A stretch of DNA of 64,000 nt. Source: a bacterium. GTDB lineage: Bacteria > Caldisericota > Caldisericia > UBA6126. The notes below the pieces were generated by a model. That model ran no database searches. It had not been told where the DNA came from and was given only the letters and a program-made list of their open reading frames with translations. Within the stretch, counting starts at the first letter, position 1; every line of letters begins with the position of its first letter. The translations under genes were made by a program, and so were the position numbers. Shown in pieces: positions 45,499-54,787 of the stretch. The stretch spans positions 1 to 64,000 of the forward strand of contig JAJFUD010000093.1 of the NCBI GenBank assembly GCA_021372585.1, read 5' to 3'.

Positions 45499-46040
45499 TC
45501 AGATTCCTTTTCTTGTTTTAATGTCGTGTAAATCTCAGCGATTTCCCGCTGGGTTAGGCCAATACTCAGCAGAATCTCCTCAGCCTCGTTCCAGATCAGC
45601 GGGTGTGAGGTGGGAAACTGCTCTTCATCATAGATACCTGTCCAATTTTTAAACTTATCCGCCAGATACGGGATGATCTTTTTCGCGGTGTTCGCACCCA
45701 CTCCGGGCACTTGAGTCAATGCTTGGCTGTCCTGTTGATGAACAATCTGCAGAAGTGAGGGGATATCGAAAGTATTCAGCACACTTAAGGCTGTCTTAGC
45801 GCCGATACCGGGGATATCCAGCAACAGGTGAAACGCTTGCAGGACTTCTTCATTCTCAAAGCCATACAGCACAAGCTTATCCTCTCGTACATACAACTGG
45901 GTATAAATCTGGATGGAAGTTCCGGTTTCGTATTTCGCTGTGTTCGGGACCATGATTTTAAACACAAGCCCGGCTGGAATCTGGAGAAGAACCGCATCAA
46001 CTAATATCCCGCAAATCAATCCGCTAATCGAATAGATCAT
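45438..46040 (-). CDS. ruvA: Holliday junction DNA helicase subunit RuvA
   Basis: A 200-residue protein that binds four-way DNA junctions and loads RuvB. It begins MIYSISGLICGILVDAVLLQIP, the OB-fold typical of RuvA. Two helix-hairpin-helix motifs follow: LLDIPGIGAKTALSVL and LTQVPGVGANTAKKII. The C-terminal RuvB-contact domain ends the protein. ATG 46040 is chosen over one five codons upstream because a GAGGA site precedes it and RuvA proteins start MI. It overlaps ruvC by 17 bp. No ruvB is present in this window. Confidence 0.93.
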   Translation of the reverse strand: MIYSISGLICGILVDAVLLQIPAGLVFKIMVPNTAKYETGTSIQIYTQLYVREDKLVLYGFENEEVLQAFHLLLDIPGIGAKTALSVLNTFDIPSLLQIVHQQDSQALTQVPGVGANTAKKIIPYLADKFKNWTGIYDEEQFPTSHPLIWNEAEEILLSIGLTQREIAEIYTTLKQEKESEWSSGEQIVKEVLKRRKHSG

Positions 46041-46557
46041 CTGAGCCATCCTCATGTTTACCGTTAAAATAATGACACAAGGCTACCCCGACAGCATCGC
46101 AGGCATCATCAGAGGCAGGTAATTCGCATTGCAGGATCTTCTCAGCCATCCATTTTACTTCTGTTTTCTGTGCTCTTCCAAACATGGTCAGACTTTTTTT
46201 TATTTCCAGCGGGGTATACTGTCCGATCTGTAATTGATGCATGGATCCTGTCAACAGCAAAACTCCCCTGACTTCTTCAATGGTCAGAGCCGTTTTTACA
46301 TTCTTGTTGAAGTAAATTTTTTCCATCGCCAGCGAAGTAAAAGCATACTGTTCAATCTTATTGGAAAAAAAATCAAAAATCAGATGAAGGCGTTCGCTCG
46401 TAATCCCTTTTTTTGTTTTCAACACATCGGCTTCCAAAAGGGAAAGCGTGTCTTCTTTCACCAGAAGACACGCATAACCGACATTCGCGATCCCGGGATC
46501 AATGCCTAAAATAAGCTGATCCTCAATTCTCCTCGTAGAACTTCTCCATCTCTTCAT
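46024..46557 (-). CDS. ruvC: Crossover junction endodeoxyribonuclease RuvC
   Basis: About 177 residues. RuvC cuts Holliday junctions symmetrically. The four acidic metal-binding positions are visible: LGIDPGIANVGYA, MEKIYFNKNVKTA, and the paired aspartates in SDDACDAVGVALCHYF. The start is uncertain: the only reasonable codon near the family start is ATG 46557, which lies inside the 3' end of yebC (35-bp overlap). A longer in-frame reading from 46605 would add an atypical N-terminus. Order yebC-ruvC-ruvA is common in bacteria. Confidence 0.9.
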   Translation of the reverse strand: MKRWRSSTRRIEDQLILGIDPGIANVGYACLLVKEDTLSLLEADVLKTKKGITSERLHLIFDFFSNKIEQYAFTSLAMEKIYFNKNVKTALTIEEVRGVLLLTGSMHQLQIGQYTPLEIKKSLTMFGRAQKTEVKWMAEKILQCELPASDDACDAVGVALCHYFNGKHEDGSDDLFD

Positions 46558-47281
46558 CCGATATGTCATAATTACCGAATACTTCGTCAACATCATCGTG
46601 CTCATCCAATTCAGTGACCAGTTTCAGCAATTGAGTGGCTTTGTCGCCTGACAAGGTGACCCAGGTGCTTGGTATCTTGGTGATTTCAGCGGTTTCAATC
46701 TGCACTTTGGCTTTTTCAAGCAGATCTTTGCTGACATATAATGATTTCGGGTCAACCGTTAATACGTACCGATCGTCTTCCAATTGAATATCGTTGGCAT
46801 TCACCATCGTTCCGTATTCGAAAGCCTTCTCTTCATCTTTCACCTCTTCTCCCAGTACAATCCGACCCATCGGGGTGAACATCCAGGAAACGCATCCCTG
46901 CTCTCCCATGCTTCCGCCGAATTTGCTGAATATCTTACGCATCTCGGCGCCGGTACGGTTTTTATTATCTGTCGTGACATCTACCATGACGGCGACGCCA
47001 TTCGGTCCGTATCCTTCATAGGTGAGTTCTTCGATAACGGATCCGTCTTTTAGCTCCCCGTTACCTCGCTTGATCGCTCTTTCTATGTTATCCAGCGGCA
47101 TTCCGCCGGCTTTGGCTTTTTCAATAGCACTGCGCAGCCTGGGATTGGAATCTATATTGGTACCCCCCTCTCTGGTGGCGATCACCACTTCTTTTCCTAA
47201 CTTGGTGAAGAGTTTGCCTCTCTTGGCATCCTCAGCCTGTTTTTTCCCTTTTATGTTATGCCATTTTGAATGTCCTGACAT
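46523..47281 (-). CDS. yebC: YebC/PmpR family protein
   Basis: A 252-residue member of the YebC/PmpR/TACO1 family. It has the standard opening MSGHSKWHNIKGKKQAEDAKRGK, then LTYEGYGPNGVAVMVDVTTDNKNRT and an acidic end. The family was described as transcription regulators, and some members are now linked to translation at difficult stretches. A strong TAGGAGGG site precedes the ATG. It overlaps pdxT by 31 bp upstream and ruvC by 35 bp downstream. Confidence 0.95.
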   Translation of the reverse strand: MSGHSKWHNIKGKKQAEDAKRGKLFTKLGKEVVIATREGGTNIDSNPRLRSAIEKAKAGGMPLDNIERAIKRGNGELKDGSVIEELTYEGYGPNGVAVMVDVTTDNKNRTGAEMRKIFSKFGGSMGEQGCVSWMFTPMGRIVLGEEVKDEEKAFEYGTMVNANDIQLEDDRYVLTVDPKSLYVSKDLLEKAKVQIETAEITKIPSTWVTLSGDKATQLLKLVTELDEHDDVDEVFGNYDISDEEMEKFYEEN

Positions 47282-47865
47282 AATTCCCTCCTACTGTTTT
47301 TCTTGATTTGATTTAAAAAAAGGCGATGAATCCTATCATCTTGTGTTAATTCAGGATGAAAGGTCATGCCAAATTGTCTGCCTGACCTTACAAATACAGG
47401 GTGACCATGATGATCCCTGGCCATCACATGAACAGATGGACCTGTCGACAAAATGATGGGGGCTCGTATGAAAACCGCTCTGAATGTCTTCTCAAAGCTT
47501 TCAATGCTGACCTCCTCGCAAAATGAAAAATATTGTGGACCGTACCCATTTCTTTTCACGGTGATATCTAATTGTCCCAAAGACTTCTGGACCGGGCTGG
47601 TTGTTTTTTTGGCCAGCAGAATTAAGCCAGCACAGGTTGCCATCACGGGTAATCCCTGAGAGAGAACGGACTGTAAAGGATTCAATAAGTTCGAAAATTC
47701 GAGCATTTTCAACATCGTGGTGCTTTCCCCGCCTGGAAAAATCAAACCATCGAGGGCTATAAGCTCGGAAGCCTTTTTCACACGAATCGAATCAGCTCCC
47801 AAAGAAGACAAAATCAACTCATGTTCTTCAATAGCGCCTTGGAACCCGAGTAATCCGATGAGCAT
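47251..47865 (-). CDS. pdxT: Pyridoxal 5'-phosphate synthase glutaminase subunit PdxT
   Basis: A 204-residue class I glutamine amidotransferase that feeds ammonia to PdxS for vitamin B6 synthesis. The oxyanion PGGEST is at 44-49, the nucleophile ATCAGL has Cys78, and the catalytic His/Glu lie in FHPELTQD. IGLLGFQGAIEEH is the typical start. It sits 3 bp after pdxS, and the pair forms the deoxyxylulose-independent PLP synthase. Confidence 0.96.
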   Translation of the reverse strand: MLIGLLGFQGAIEEHELILSSLGADSIRVKKASELIALDGLIFPGGESTTMLKMLEFSNLLNPLQSVLSQGLPVMATCAGLILLAKKTTSPVQKSLGQLDITVKRNGYGPQYFSFCEEVSIESFEKTFRAVFIRAPIILSTGPSVHVMARDHHGHPVFVRSGRQFGMTFHPELTQDDRIHRLFLNQIKKNSRRELCQDIQNGIT

Positions 47866-47868
47866 GCT

Positions 47869-48750
47869 TTATTGTCCCCTGGAAGCCAATCTATCCGTTT
47901 CAGCAATCAGGTGAATATCCAACCCTTTCATTGCCTCGCCGATGCCTTCTGATACTGTTGCCAGGATCGAGGGATCATCCCAGTGAGAAACGGATTCTAC
48001 GATGGCTTTGGCTCTGACTGCCGGATCGGTGGACTTAAAGATACCGGAACCGACAAACACGCCATCCGCTCCCAGAAGCATCATTAATGCAGCATCTGCA
48101 GGAGTAGCGACACCACCGGCGGCAAAATTCACGACGGGAAGTTTTTTTAATTGACGAACTTCCAGTAACAGATTGTACGGGACCTGTAAGTTTTTGGCTT
48201 CGGTGAATAATTCTTCTTCAGCCATACTGACCACTTTGCGGATCTCGGACTGCACTTTGCGCATATGTCGGACAGCTTCTACTACATTACCGGTACCGGC
48301 TTCTCCTTTGGTGCGAATCATGGAAGCACCTTCAGCGATACGGCGTAACGCTTCTCCCAGATTTCGGCAACCACAGACAAAAGGCACTTTAAACTGTGAT
48401 TTATCGACGTGGTTCTCTTCATCAGCCGGGGTTAATACTTCACTCTCGTCAATATAATCCACTTTCAGGGCTTCCAGGATACGGGCTTCCATAATATGCC
48501 CGATCCGGCATTTTGCCATCACTGGGATCGTTACGGCAGCTTGAATCTCTTTCACCTTCAACGGATCGCACATTCTGGCTACTCCACCGGCAGCCCGGAT
48601 ATCGGCAGGAACTCGCTCTAATGCCATGACAGCGACAGCGCCTGCTTTTTCAGCAATCAAAGCTTGTTCGGCGTTGGTGACATCCATGATGACACCGCCT
48701 TTTAGCATTTGAGCCAAACCACGATTGGTAACGATTAAGTCATTATTCAT
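47869..48750 (-). CDS. pdxS: Pyridoxal 5'-phosphate synthase subunit PdxS
   Basis: A 293-residue (beta/alpha)8 barrel that makes PLP from ribose 5-phosphate, glyceraldehyde 3-phosphate and ammonia. Key residues are present: Asp23, the Schiff-base Lys80 in MAKCRIGH and Lys148 in [21 protein letters not shown]. The [11 protein letters not shown] phosphate loop is intact. It is first of the pdxS-pdxT pair and has a GAGGAG-type site before the ATG. An AT-rich gap of 74 bp upstream probably carries its promoter. Confidence 0.97.
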   Translation of the reverse strand: MNNDLIVTNRGLAQMLKGGVIMDVTNAEQALIAEKAGAVAVMALERVPADIRAAGGVARMCDPLKVKEIQAAVTIPVMAKCRIGHIMEARILEALKVDYIDESEVLTPADEENHVDKSQFKVPFVCGCRNLGEALRRIAEGASMIRTKGEAGTGNVVEAVRHMRKVQSEIRKVVSMAEEELFTEAKNLQVPYNLLLEVRQLKKLPVVNFAAGGVATPADAALMMLLGADGVFVGSGIFKSTDPAVRAKAIVESVSHWDDPSILATVSEGIGEAMKGLDIHLIAETDRLASRGQ

Positions 48751-48824
48751 CTCATCCTACTCCTCATAATATATAATCGGATAATTCTTTTCAGTATATA
48801 AATAGTATAGTACATTCAAACATT

Positions 48825-50348
48825 CTATTCTATAGATTTTTTTTCATCTTTCAATGCGGATTTCGGATGTAAGTATTCTTCCTTTTTCCGGAGAATGTAT
48901 TGGCTGGCTTCCTCGCTGGTATGGAGATTCCCTTCCGATTCCTGCTCCATCAAGTCTTCCATTATTAGCCGAATCAGGGGCGAGGGGGGAATTTGCAGGA
49001 TTTCCATGATGATATCGCCATTCAGAAGAGGTTTTCGTATATTTTTTTGGGGGGAATACGCAAAATCGAGCCAACGAGCGATGAACTGCTCATATTCAGT
49101 CAGGGATCCCATTGGCAGCATACGGGTAGCATAGGCATCCGCCAAGGCAAGAAGAAGTGATCCGATTGCCGCCTCTCCTAATTGTCGGAAAAAGCGGAAT
49201 TGTGCATTCGGGGTGACATATTCAGCGGAAGAGAGGCCATGAGGGCGCATATGCGTCCGAATCAAAACCAGGATATACTCAATCTCCCGTTTGGACCATC
49301 CCTGATGGCTTAAAAAAGGTTCCGCCTGCGCTACACCTGAATCCTCGTGACCAAAGAACCGTAATCTGGACTCTTCCCGGGTGGCAGTGTCTGCTTTGCC
49401 GATATCGTGCAGGAGGGCGCTCATTTTTAGTAATTTGGCCCGGTCACGGTTTTCTACCCAACTTTCCTGCAAATAGAGCGTTAACTCTTCCGCATGAGGG
49501 AAATCACCTTGGAAAATCCGCCGGAAGATCTGCTCCAAATAGCTCAGTGTGTATAGAGTGTGCTCTCGGACACTGATAGGGTTCGTGAAATTTTTATCCA
49601 GCTCTGCCAGTTTCGAGAGAAAAGGAAACCAACTACCGAATAGATGCTCCCGATCGCACCAAAAAAGCAGACTGGCTAAATCCGGTAATTCCAGCAGGCG
49701 GTTCCACTCTTCCCGTATTCTTTCGCCAGCCACTTGTGGTAATTTTGGGAGAGCAGCCTGAGCCAGGATCAGCGTATCCGGATCCACCTCCAGCGAAAAG
49801 ATCCCTTTAAACCGGATCAGCCGGAGGATCCGTAATGGATCTTCCAGAAAGGTGGTCGTGCGCGGCGTCCGAAGAATCCTGTCAAACAGGTCGGACACCC
49901 CCTGGACAAAATCAAGGATACAGTAAGGTTCATCCAGGGAGGAATGATTCTTGATGAGCTCCTCCAGAGGAATCATTAGGGAATTCAGGGTAAAATCACG
50001 GTACAGAGCATCTTCAGCAAGGGTATCAGCCCGTATCGCGTTGATATCGAGGTGAAGTCCTTCCGTTTGTACTCTTGCGATTTTTCGCTCAGCATCCAAC
50101 CAGAATGGTGTGCAGTGCAACCGGTTGCCCATCCACTCTGAAACTGGCCAGACCAATGCTGGGTGTAATGCGATCAGATCCATATCAAAAGGAGTATAGT
50201 GACGTCCGTAATAAGTATCTCGGATACACCCTCCCACACATATAATTTCTGACGGGTATTCCTGCTGAAGTGCCACAAGGAGCTCCCACAAACCGAGCGA
50301 ATCCAGCTGACTTGTCAGGAGGGGGAGGTGCAACGTCTTTTCAGGCAT
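48825..50348 (-). CDS. cca: CCA tRNA nucleotidyltransferase with HD domain
   Basis: A 508-residue class II nucleotidyltransferase that adds or repairs the CCA end of tRNAs. The head has VGGCIRDTYYG and the metal-binding DMDL; YRDFTLNSLMIPL and the neck segment DPLRILRLIRFKGIF are also typical. A C-terminal HD phosphohydrolase domain is present (LLHDIGKADTA). ATG 50348 (MPEKTLHL) is chosen because an AGGA site precedes it; it overlaps the radical SAM gene by 8 bp. A TTG at 50375 would extend it into that gene. The neighbouring tRNA-Met lacks an encoded CCA and so needs this activity. Confidence 0.93.
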   Translation of the reverse strand: MPEKTLHLPLLTSQLDSLGLWELLVALQQEYPSEIICVGGCIRDTYYGRHYTPFDMDLIALHPALVWPVSEWMGNRLHCTPFWLDAERKIARVQTEGLHLDINAIRADTLAEDALYRDFTLNSLMIPLEELIKNHSSLDEPYCILDFVQGVSDLFDRILRTPRTTTFLEDPLRILRLIRFKGIFSLEVDPDTLILAQAALPKLPQVAGERIREEWNRLLELPDLASLLFWCDREHLFGSWFPFLSKLAELDKNFTNPISVREHTLYTLSYLEQIFRRIFQGDFPHAEELTLYLQESWVENRDRAKLLKMSALLHDIGKADTATREESRLRFFGHEDSGVAQAEPFLSHQGWSKREIEYILVLIRTHMRPHGLSSAEYVTPNAQFRFFRQLGEAAIGSLLLALADAYATRMLPMGSLTEYEQFIARWLDFAYSPQKNIRKPLLNGDIIMEILQIPPSPLIRLIMEDLMEQESEGNLHTSEEASQYILRKKEEYLHPKSALKDEKKSIE

Positions 50349-51264
50349 CGAATTCCTGCACCCAACCGTTCTCAAATCCCAGATCGTGCAAGGCAGTCAC
50401 CACCAAATCATACTCCTCTCTCAAGAGGCGTCTATGCAGGATAGGGTGTTCCAGGGCTTTGTAGCAGGGAAAATATTGGCTCATCAGGCTGATGGGTATC
50501 GATACCCCGAACCAAACTTTCAACCGTGTCAGGATCTCAACAGCATCCTCGGCATGGCCGGGAAGAATCAACACGCGGACAATCATACCCTTTAACAGCG
50601 TACCATCCTCATCCCACACCTGTTCCGGTTGTATTTCGTGCATGAGCCGAAGCGCTTTTTCGTTGATATCAGGATAGTGGAACGCTTTGGAATACTCAAC
50701 CGCCGGTTTTTCATCGGCATACCGGGAATCTGGCAGGTATATATCCACAATAGGGCGAAGAAGCCGGACGGTCTCTTCGGTCTCCCAACCGGAAGAATTA
50801 TACACAATCGGAAGATGGAGTCCTTTTGCTTTGGCCAACAGCAGTGCGCGGAACGCCTGTGGTAAAAAGTGCGTTGCACTCACCCAGTTGAGATTATGAC
50901 AACCTTGATGCTGAAGCCACAAGTAAGCGTCCGACAACATCTCGACGGTGTACTCTTTCCCGTGATGTAATTGGGAAAGGGGATAGTTTTGGCAAAACAA
51001 GCATTGCAAGGGGCAGTGTGAAAAAAAAACCGTTCCGGAGCCCTTGGTGCCAGATAATGGCGGTTCTTCTCCATGATGTACGGCGAAACTCCCGAGTTTT
51101 ACCGTATCAGTCGCTCCGCATAAACCGACTTTCCCGGCAGTTCTATCCACTCCGCAACGATTCGGGCATAGCCGGCATTCGTGCAGATGTGCCTCTAATT
51201 GTTCGGCTACACCTGACAAATACTCAGGTGAAAATTGCAGGTAATTAGGTTCCGGGGTTGGCAA
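50341..51264 (-). CDS. Radical SAM protein, PflA-related (COG1313-like)
   Basis: A 307-residue enzyme with the radical SAM cluster motif CPLQCLFC (Cys84, Cys88, Cys91). An extra N-terminal cysteine set (Cys30, Cys33, Cys37, Cys49 in HECRLCPNRCGVDR...VGLCG) probably binds a second metal centre. This pattern is that of proteins annotated as putative pyruvate formate-lyase activating enzymes; the true target is unknown and no glycyl-radical enzyme is nearby. It overlaps the cyclodeaminase gene upstream by 20 bp and cca downstream by 8 bp. Confidence 0.88.
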   Translation of the reverse strand: MPTPEPNYLQFSPEYLSGVAEQLEAHLHECRLCPNRCGVDRTAGKVGLCGATDTVKLGSFAVHHGEEPPLSGTKGSGTVFFSHCPLQCLFCQNYPLSQLHHGKEYTVEMLSDAYLWLQHQGCHNLNWVSATHFLPQAFRALLLAKAKGLHLPIVYNSSGWETEETVRLLRPIVDIYLPDSRYADEKPAVEYSKAFHYPDINEKALRLMHEIQPEQVWDEDGTLLKGMIVRVLILPGHAEDAVEILTRLKVWFGVSIPISLMSQYFPCYKALEHPILHRRLLREEYDLVVTALHDLGFENGWVQEFDA

Positions 51265-51865
51265 GGAGAGTTTCCACGCGATGAAAGATTTTCTGGAGAA
51301 TTTTCACGGCTCCGTTACGGAGGGTAATGGTATCTTGCAACATCGTGCTGGCTGCCTCTTTATCTTTGAGAGAGGCAGTGTTGATGAGCACGTTCAAAAA
51401 TGCGCAATGTATCGCCGATTCCAGCATAGAAGCAGCTGAACCGAGATCGCTGATCATATTTTTCTTGACCTCTTTTTCAAGGATTTCCAGGATGGGAATG
51501 CACTTCACACAAGCTTGGATCGTCATTTGTGGAATCGAAGCGGCATACTGTAAGGCTTCCTGCATCTTTTTGCTTCGATACGCCTTTTCTTCCTCATTGG
51601 TTTTGGGGAGATGAACTGCGTCCATATATTTGTTAAAAGAGTTGGCATCTTCATCAATCAAGTAGACCAACTGTTTTTTGATGCTGTCCAATTCAGACAT
51701 ATAAGCTGACATGGCGGGAGTTTCTTCAAGAAAATGGGATACCATCAATAGTAAGCCTACTCCCATCGCACCGGTGGCAGCCGCTGCAGAACCTCCACCG
51801 GGAGTGGGCTCCTTTGAGGATAAAGCCTGAACAAAACCTTCAACACTTAAATCTTTTAAACCCAT
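51245..51865 (-). CDS. fchA: Cyclodeaminase/cyclohydrolase family protein (FTCD_C-like)
   Basis: A 206-residue helical protein like the C-terminal cyclodeaminase domain of formiminotransferase-cyclodeaminase. The signature PTPGGGSAAAATGAMG at about 21-36 forms the folate-binding loop. Members act either as formimidoyl-tetrahydrofolate cyclodeaminase or as methenyl-tetrahydrofolate cyclohydrolase in one-carbon metabolism; sequence does not decide which. No formiminotransferase gene is nearby. It is first in the minus-strand run, behind an AGGGAG site. Confidence 0.9.
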   Translation of the reverse strand: MGLKDLSVEGFVQALSSKEPTPGGGSAAAATGAMGVGLLLMVSHFLEETPAMSAYMSELDSIKKQLVYLIDEDANSFNKYMDAVHLPKTNEEEKAYRSKKMQEALQYAASIPQMTIQACVKCIPILEILEKEVKKNMISDLGSAASMLESAIHCAFLNVLINTASLKDKEAASTMLQDTITLRNGAVKILQKIFHRVETLLANPGT

Positions 51866-51938
51866 TCATTTTCTCCCTTTTCCTATATAATAGAGTTATC
51901 GTACAGATTATTATACCAGAAAGCAGATCGGAGCAGAC

Positions 51939-53228
51939 ATGAAAATTTTTTTAATTGGCCGTTTTTCAGTAGGGAAATCCTCCCTCTTTAACAAAATAAC
52001 GAAAAAACGCAACATCGTAATGGAGGAAAAAGGAACCACCCGCGATATATTGCGCGAGGATTTTGAATTTGAAGGACGTACATGGACCATCACTGATTCA
52101 GCCGGCATGGAGACACAAGCGTATTCAAACCTGTTTGAGGGTCAGAAACAGATGATTCTCGAAGAGATGCGCACAGCAAACGTGATTTTTTTCGTAGTGG
52201 ATGGGGTAGCCGGTGTGACGCCCATGGATTGGGATGTATTACAGCTTCTTCGCGAAAACAACGCTATCGAAAAAGTGATTCTGCTAATCAATAAACTCGA
52301 TAAAGGAAAATTCTCAGAATCCGATTTTTACGAGTTGGGTCTGCCGATCCAGTTTGCTGTCTCAGCCATGTCCGGGACAGGTTTGTACGATGCTCTGGAA
52401 GCATGCAAAGCCTTTGAGGAGTACCCCGCCCTATTCGAAGAAACAGATCTCCCTCCGAAAGTGGTGATTGTCGGTAGGCCGAACGCCGGGAAGTCGACAC
52501 TGTTGAATAGTTTTCTGAAAACCAACCGATGCTTAGTAAGTGATGAGGAATTTACGACACGCGATCCGATCAAGGAACGAATCAATACGAAGTATGGTTC
52601 CTTTGACCTGATCGATACTGCCGGTATTCGCTTCAACCGCTTGAAGGAATTCGGTCCCGTCTACCTGGGTATGAAAAGGACACTACGGATTATAGAACAG
52701 AGCGACGTGGTTCTCTTTGTCTTGGACTCATCCGATCATGTGTACCGGGAAGACCAGCGTATCATGGACGCCATTAAAGAAAATAAAAAAGCATGCATTC
52801 TGTTAATGAATAAAATGGATATCCTTCCGGATCGAGAAGCGTTCGAAAAGGAAGTAGACCTGAAATTTCGGTACCTGGATTTTGCTCCCCGTCTGTATAT
52901 CTCAGCCAAAACAAGCAAACACACCGAAAAAATTCCCGCTCTGATACAGCAGGCCTACGCCTCCTACACTTCCCGCCAGAACACGCATCAGGTGAACAAG
53001 ATGATCCAGCAGATTCTGACAGATGGATCCCTGCCTATGAATAACCGTAAAATACTCTATATCACCCAGGCGGACATCAAACCGCCTACTTTTGTCTTTT
53101 TTGTCAACAAAACCGCCTTATTCGACCAGTCCTACATCAACTTTTTCTCCAAACGCATCATCGAATCCATGAAACTGGTAGGTACCCCTGTAGACATCAT
53201 TTTCAAGGGGAGGAGAGACAATGATTAA
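51939..53228 (+). CDS. der: GTPase Der (double Era-like GTPase)
   Basis: A 429-residue GTPase with two tandem G domains and a C-terminal KH-like domain, acting in 50S assembly. The first G domain has GRFSVGKSS (7-15; usually GRPNVGKS) and DSAGME; the second has GRPNAGKST (about 179-187), DTAGIR and NKMD. The C-terminal NNRKILYITQADIKPPTFVFFVNK is typical. Its stop overlaps the gpsA start by 8 bp, an arrangement known in Firmicutes. Confidence 0.95.
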   Translation: MKIFLIGRFSVGKSSLFNKITKKRNIVMEEKGTTRDILREDFEFEGRTWTITDSAGMETQAYSNLFEGQKQMILEEMRTANVIFFVVDGVAGVTPMDWDVLQLLRENNAIEKVILLINKLDKGKFSESDFYELGLPIQFAVSAMSGTGLYDALEACKAFEEYPALFEETDLPPKVVIVGRPNAGKSTLLNSFLKTNRCLVSDEEFTTRDPIKERINTKYGSFDLIDTAGIRFNRLKEFGPVYLGMKRTLRIIEQSDVVLFVLDSSDHVYREDQRIMDAIKENKKACILLMNKMDILPDREAFEKEVDLKFRYLDFAPRLYISAKTSKHTEKIPALIQQAYASYTSRQNTHQVNKMIQQILTDGSLPMNNRKILYITQADIKPPTFVFFVNKTALFDQSYINFFSKRIIESMKLVGTPVDIIFKGRRDND

Positions 53229-54219
53229 CCACGTAACAGTGATCGGAGCCGGCGCATGGGGAACCACGATCGCCAACCTGTTGGTAAAAAAAGGAATTCC
53301 AGTCCTATTATGGGTACACACTCCCCAAACCGAAGCGTTGATGAAAAATCAAAAAAGTCCTTATCTGCCTGGAGTTGCGTTGTCGAAAGATCTTCGGACA
53401 ACGATTTCTCTCGATTCAGCGCTCTCCTTCTCGCCTGATTGGGTAGTAGCCGTACCTTCACGCTTCTTATCTGAGATGATTGGCTCGATGAAGCCGTTCA
53501 TGAAAGAGAAAACACACTTGCTCTCGTTGGTAAAGGGAATGATCCTCCAAAAAGAGCCTTTGTGGCTCTCAGATTATTTTCAGACTGCTTTTCCTTCCTT
53601 GCTTCCGGAGCATTTTTCGATTCTCTCGGGTCCGAATTTTGCATTGGAAATTGCACAGGATTTAATGGCTGCAACCGTGGTGGCAAGCCTTTCGGAAGAG
53701 GAAGCGACAGACTGGCAGCAAACGCTGGCTACCCCGAATTTCCGCGTTTACACCAACACGGATATTTTGGGGGTACAACTGGGCGGCGTGATGAAAAACA
53801 TCATTGCATTAGCAGCCGGCATTCTTGATGGCAAGCAGTTGGGCAGTAATCTGAAATCCGCTTTGATCGTTCGCGGGATTCATGAGATGAAGCGGTTAGC
53901 CGCTCTGGTAGGCGCGGATCCGAACACCCTTGCGGGACTTTCCGGATTAGGAGACTTGATCGGGACGTGCACCAGTTCTTTAAGCCGGAATCTTTGGGCG
54001 GGAACGCTCATTGGACAGGGAAAAAGCTTGGAATTTATCACAAAAACTCACAAAACCGTCGAAGGAATCGATGCTCTGCCGGCCGTGTTAGCCATAGCAA
54101 AAGATAAGATAGAGATGCCCATCAGCGAAGCTTTGTACGCAATCCTGTTCCAGAACAAACCGGTGACAGACGCCTTACATGACTTGATGTCCCGCACCGT
54201 CAAACCCGAAAAAAAATAA
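53221..54219 (+). CDS. gpsA: Glycerol-3-phosphate dehydrogenase [NAD(P)+]
   Basis: A 332-residue cytoplasmic enzyme reducing dihydroxyacetone phosphate to sn-glycerol 3-phosphate for phospholipid synthesis. The N-terminal nucleotide-binding loop is GAGAWGTTIA. SLVKGM, SGPNFALEIA, the catalytic-lysine segment GGVMKNIIALAAGI and GLSGLGDLIGTCTS are all present. Length is normal. It overlaps der by 8 bp; a strong hairpin terminator includes its stop codon. Confidence 0.96.
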   Translation: MINHVTVIGAGAWGTTIANLLVKKGIPVLLWVHTPQTEALMKNQKSPYLPGVALSKDLRTTISLDSALSFSPDWVVAVPSRFLSEMIGSMKPFMKEKTHLLSLVKGMILQKEPLWLSDYFQTAFPSLLPEHFSILSGPNFALEIAQDLMAATVVASLSEEEATDWQQTLATPNFRVYTNTDILGVQLGGVMKNIIALAAGILDGKQLGSNLKSALIVRGIHEMKRLAALVGADPNTLAGLSGLGDLIGTCTSSLSRNLWAGTLIGQGKSLEFITKTHKTVEGIDALPAVLAIAKDKIEMPISEALYAILFQNKPVTDALHDLMSRTVKPEKK

Positions 54220-54247
54220 ATTGGGACAGTCCCAATTTATTTTTTTT
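54214..54247 (+). terminator. Rho-independent terminator after gpsA
   Basis: A 14-bp inverted repeat, AAATAAATTGGGAC/GTCCCAATTTATTT, at 54214-54242 surrounds a very short loop and is followed by T to 54247. The gpsA stop codon TAA lies in the left arm. The flanking A and T tracts would make it work on both strands. Confidence 0.85.
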
Positions 54248-54255
54248 CGGGTGCT

Positions 54256-54283
54256 TTGAAAATTGGATGGATTCTATTATAAT
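54256..54283 (+). promoter_or_regulatory. Promoter of the tRNA-Pro pair
   Basis: TTGAAA (54256-54261) and a perfect TATAAT (54278-54283) are spaced by 16 bp. The predicted start is about 12-15 bp before the first tRNA at 54304, right after the gpsA terminator. Confidence 0.7.
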
Positions 54284-54303
54284 AATGAAGCGTTTGATAC
54301 AAT

Positions 54304-54381
54304 CGGGGCGTGGCGCAGTTTGGCTAGCGCACTTGCATGGGGTGCAAGGGGTCGGAAGTTCGAATCTTCTCGCCCCGACCA
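54304..54381 (+). tRNA. tRNA-Pro (anticodon GGG)
   Basis: Acceptor stem CGGGGCG/CGCCCCG with the C1-G72 pair typical of proline tRNAs, D-arm GCGC/GCGC, anticodon stem CTTGC/GCAAG with loop ATGGGGT (anticodon GGG), and T-arm GGAAG/CTTCT with TTCGAAT. The terminal ACCA is encoded, so CCA is genomic. It is first of a tandem pair. Confidence 0.95.
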
Positions 54382-54399
54382 TTTTTTTCAAGACTTTAT

Positions 54400-54476
54400 C
54401 GGGGAGTAGCTCAGTTTGGTAGAGCGCTTGGTTCGGGACCAAGAGGTCGTGGGTTCAAATCCCGTCTCCCCGACCA
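54400..54476 (+). tRNA. tRNA-Pro (anticodon CGG)
   Basis: Acceptor stem CGGGGAG/CTCCCCG, D-arm GCTC/GAGC, anticodon stem CTTGG/CCAAG with loop TTCGGGA (anticodon CGG), and T-arm GTGGG/CCCGT with TTCAAAT. CCA is encoded. It lies 18 bp after tRNA-Pro(GGG), presumably on the same transcript. Confidence 0.95.
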
Positions 54477-54787
54477 TTTTTATTTCACTGGTTATTATCC
54501 ATTAAACAAAACGATGATCTAATATAAATTTTTTTGCAGAGCTTCTATATCAGAAGTCTTAAAAATGTGAATATTCAACATAGTTTTCCTAATGATTAGA
54601 ATCAAAATTCGCCTTAGTTGTCAGGTTTCTGCTTCTTTAAAAAGGATATAACCCGCTAATGGATGGTTTAAGCATTCATTTAATTGGAAACTTTCTGAAT
54701 AAATATAACATGCGGAGAGGTGTGAAATGGAAGGAAAGTGGTTATAATGATTCCACAACTAAGCAATAATTGAATGGAGAGGGCAGT
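54477..54787. other. 311-bp AT-rich intergenic region before thrS
   Basis: No gene or RNA structure is recognised. A TTTTTT run directly follows the second tRNA at 54477-54481 and may aid termination. The T-box core (TGGNACCGCG) expected for many Firmicutes thrS leaders is absent. A TATAAT at 54743-54748, with a weak TGTGAA 16 bp upstream (54721-54726), could be the thrS promoter. Confidence 0.6.

Noticed and set aside
54477-54787. T-box riboswitch before thrS
   Set aside because: No TGGNACCGCG core or paired terminator/antiterminator could be found in the 311 bp.
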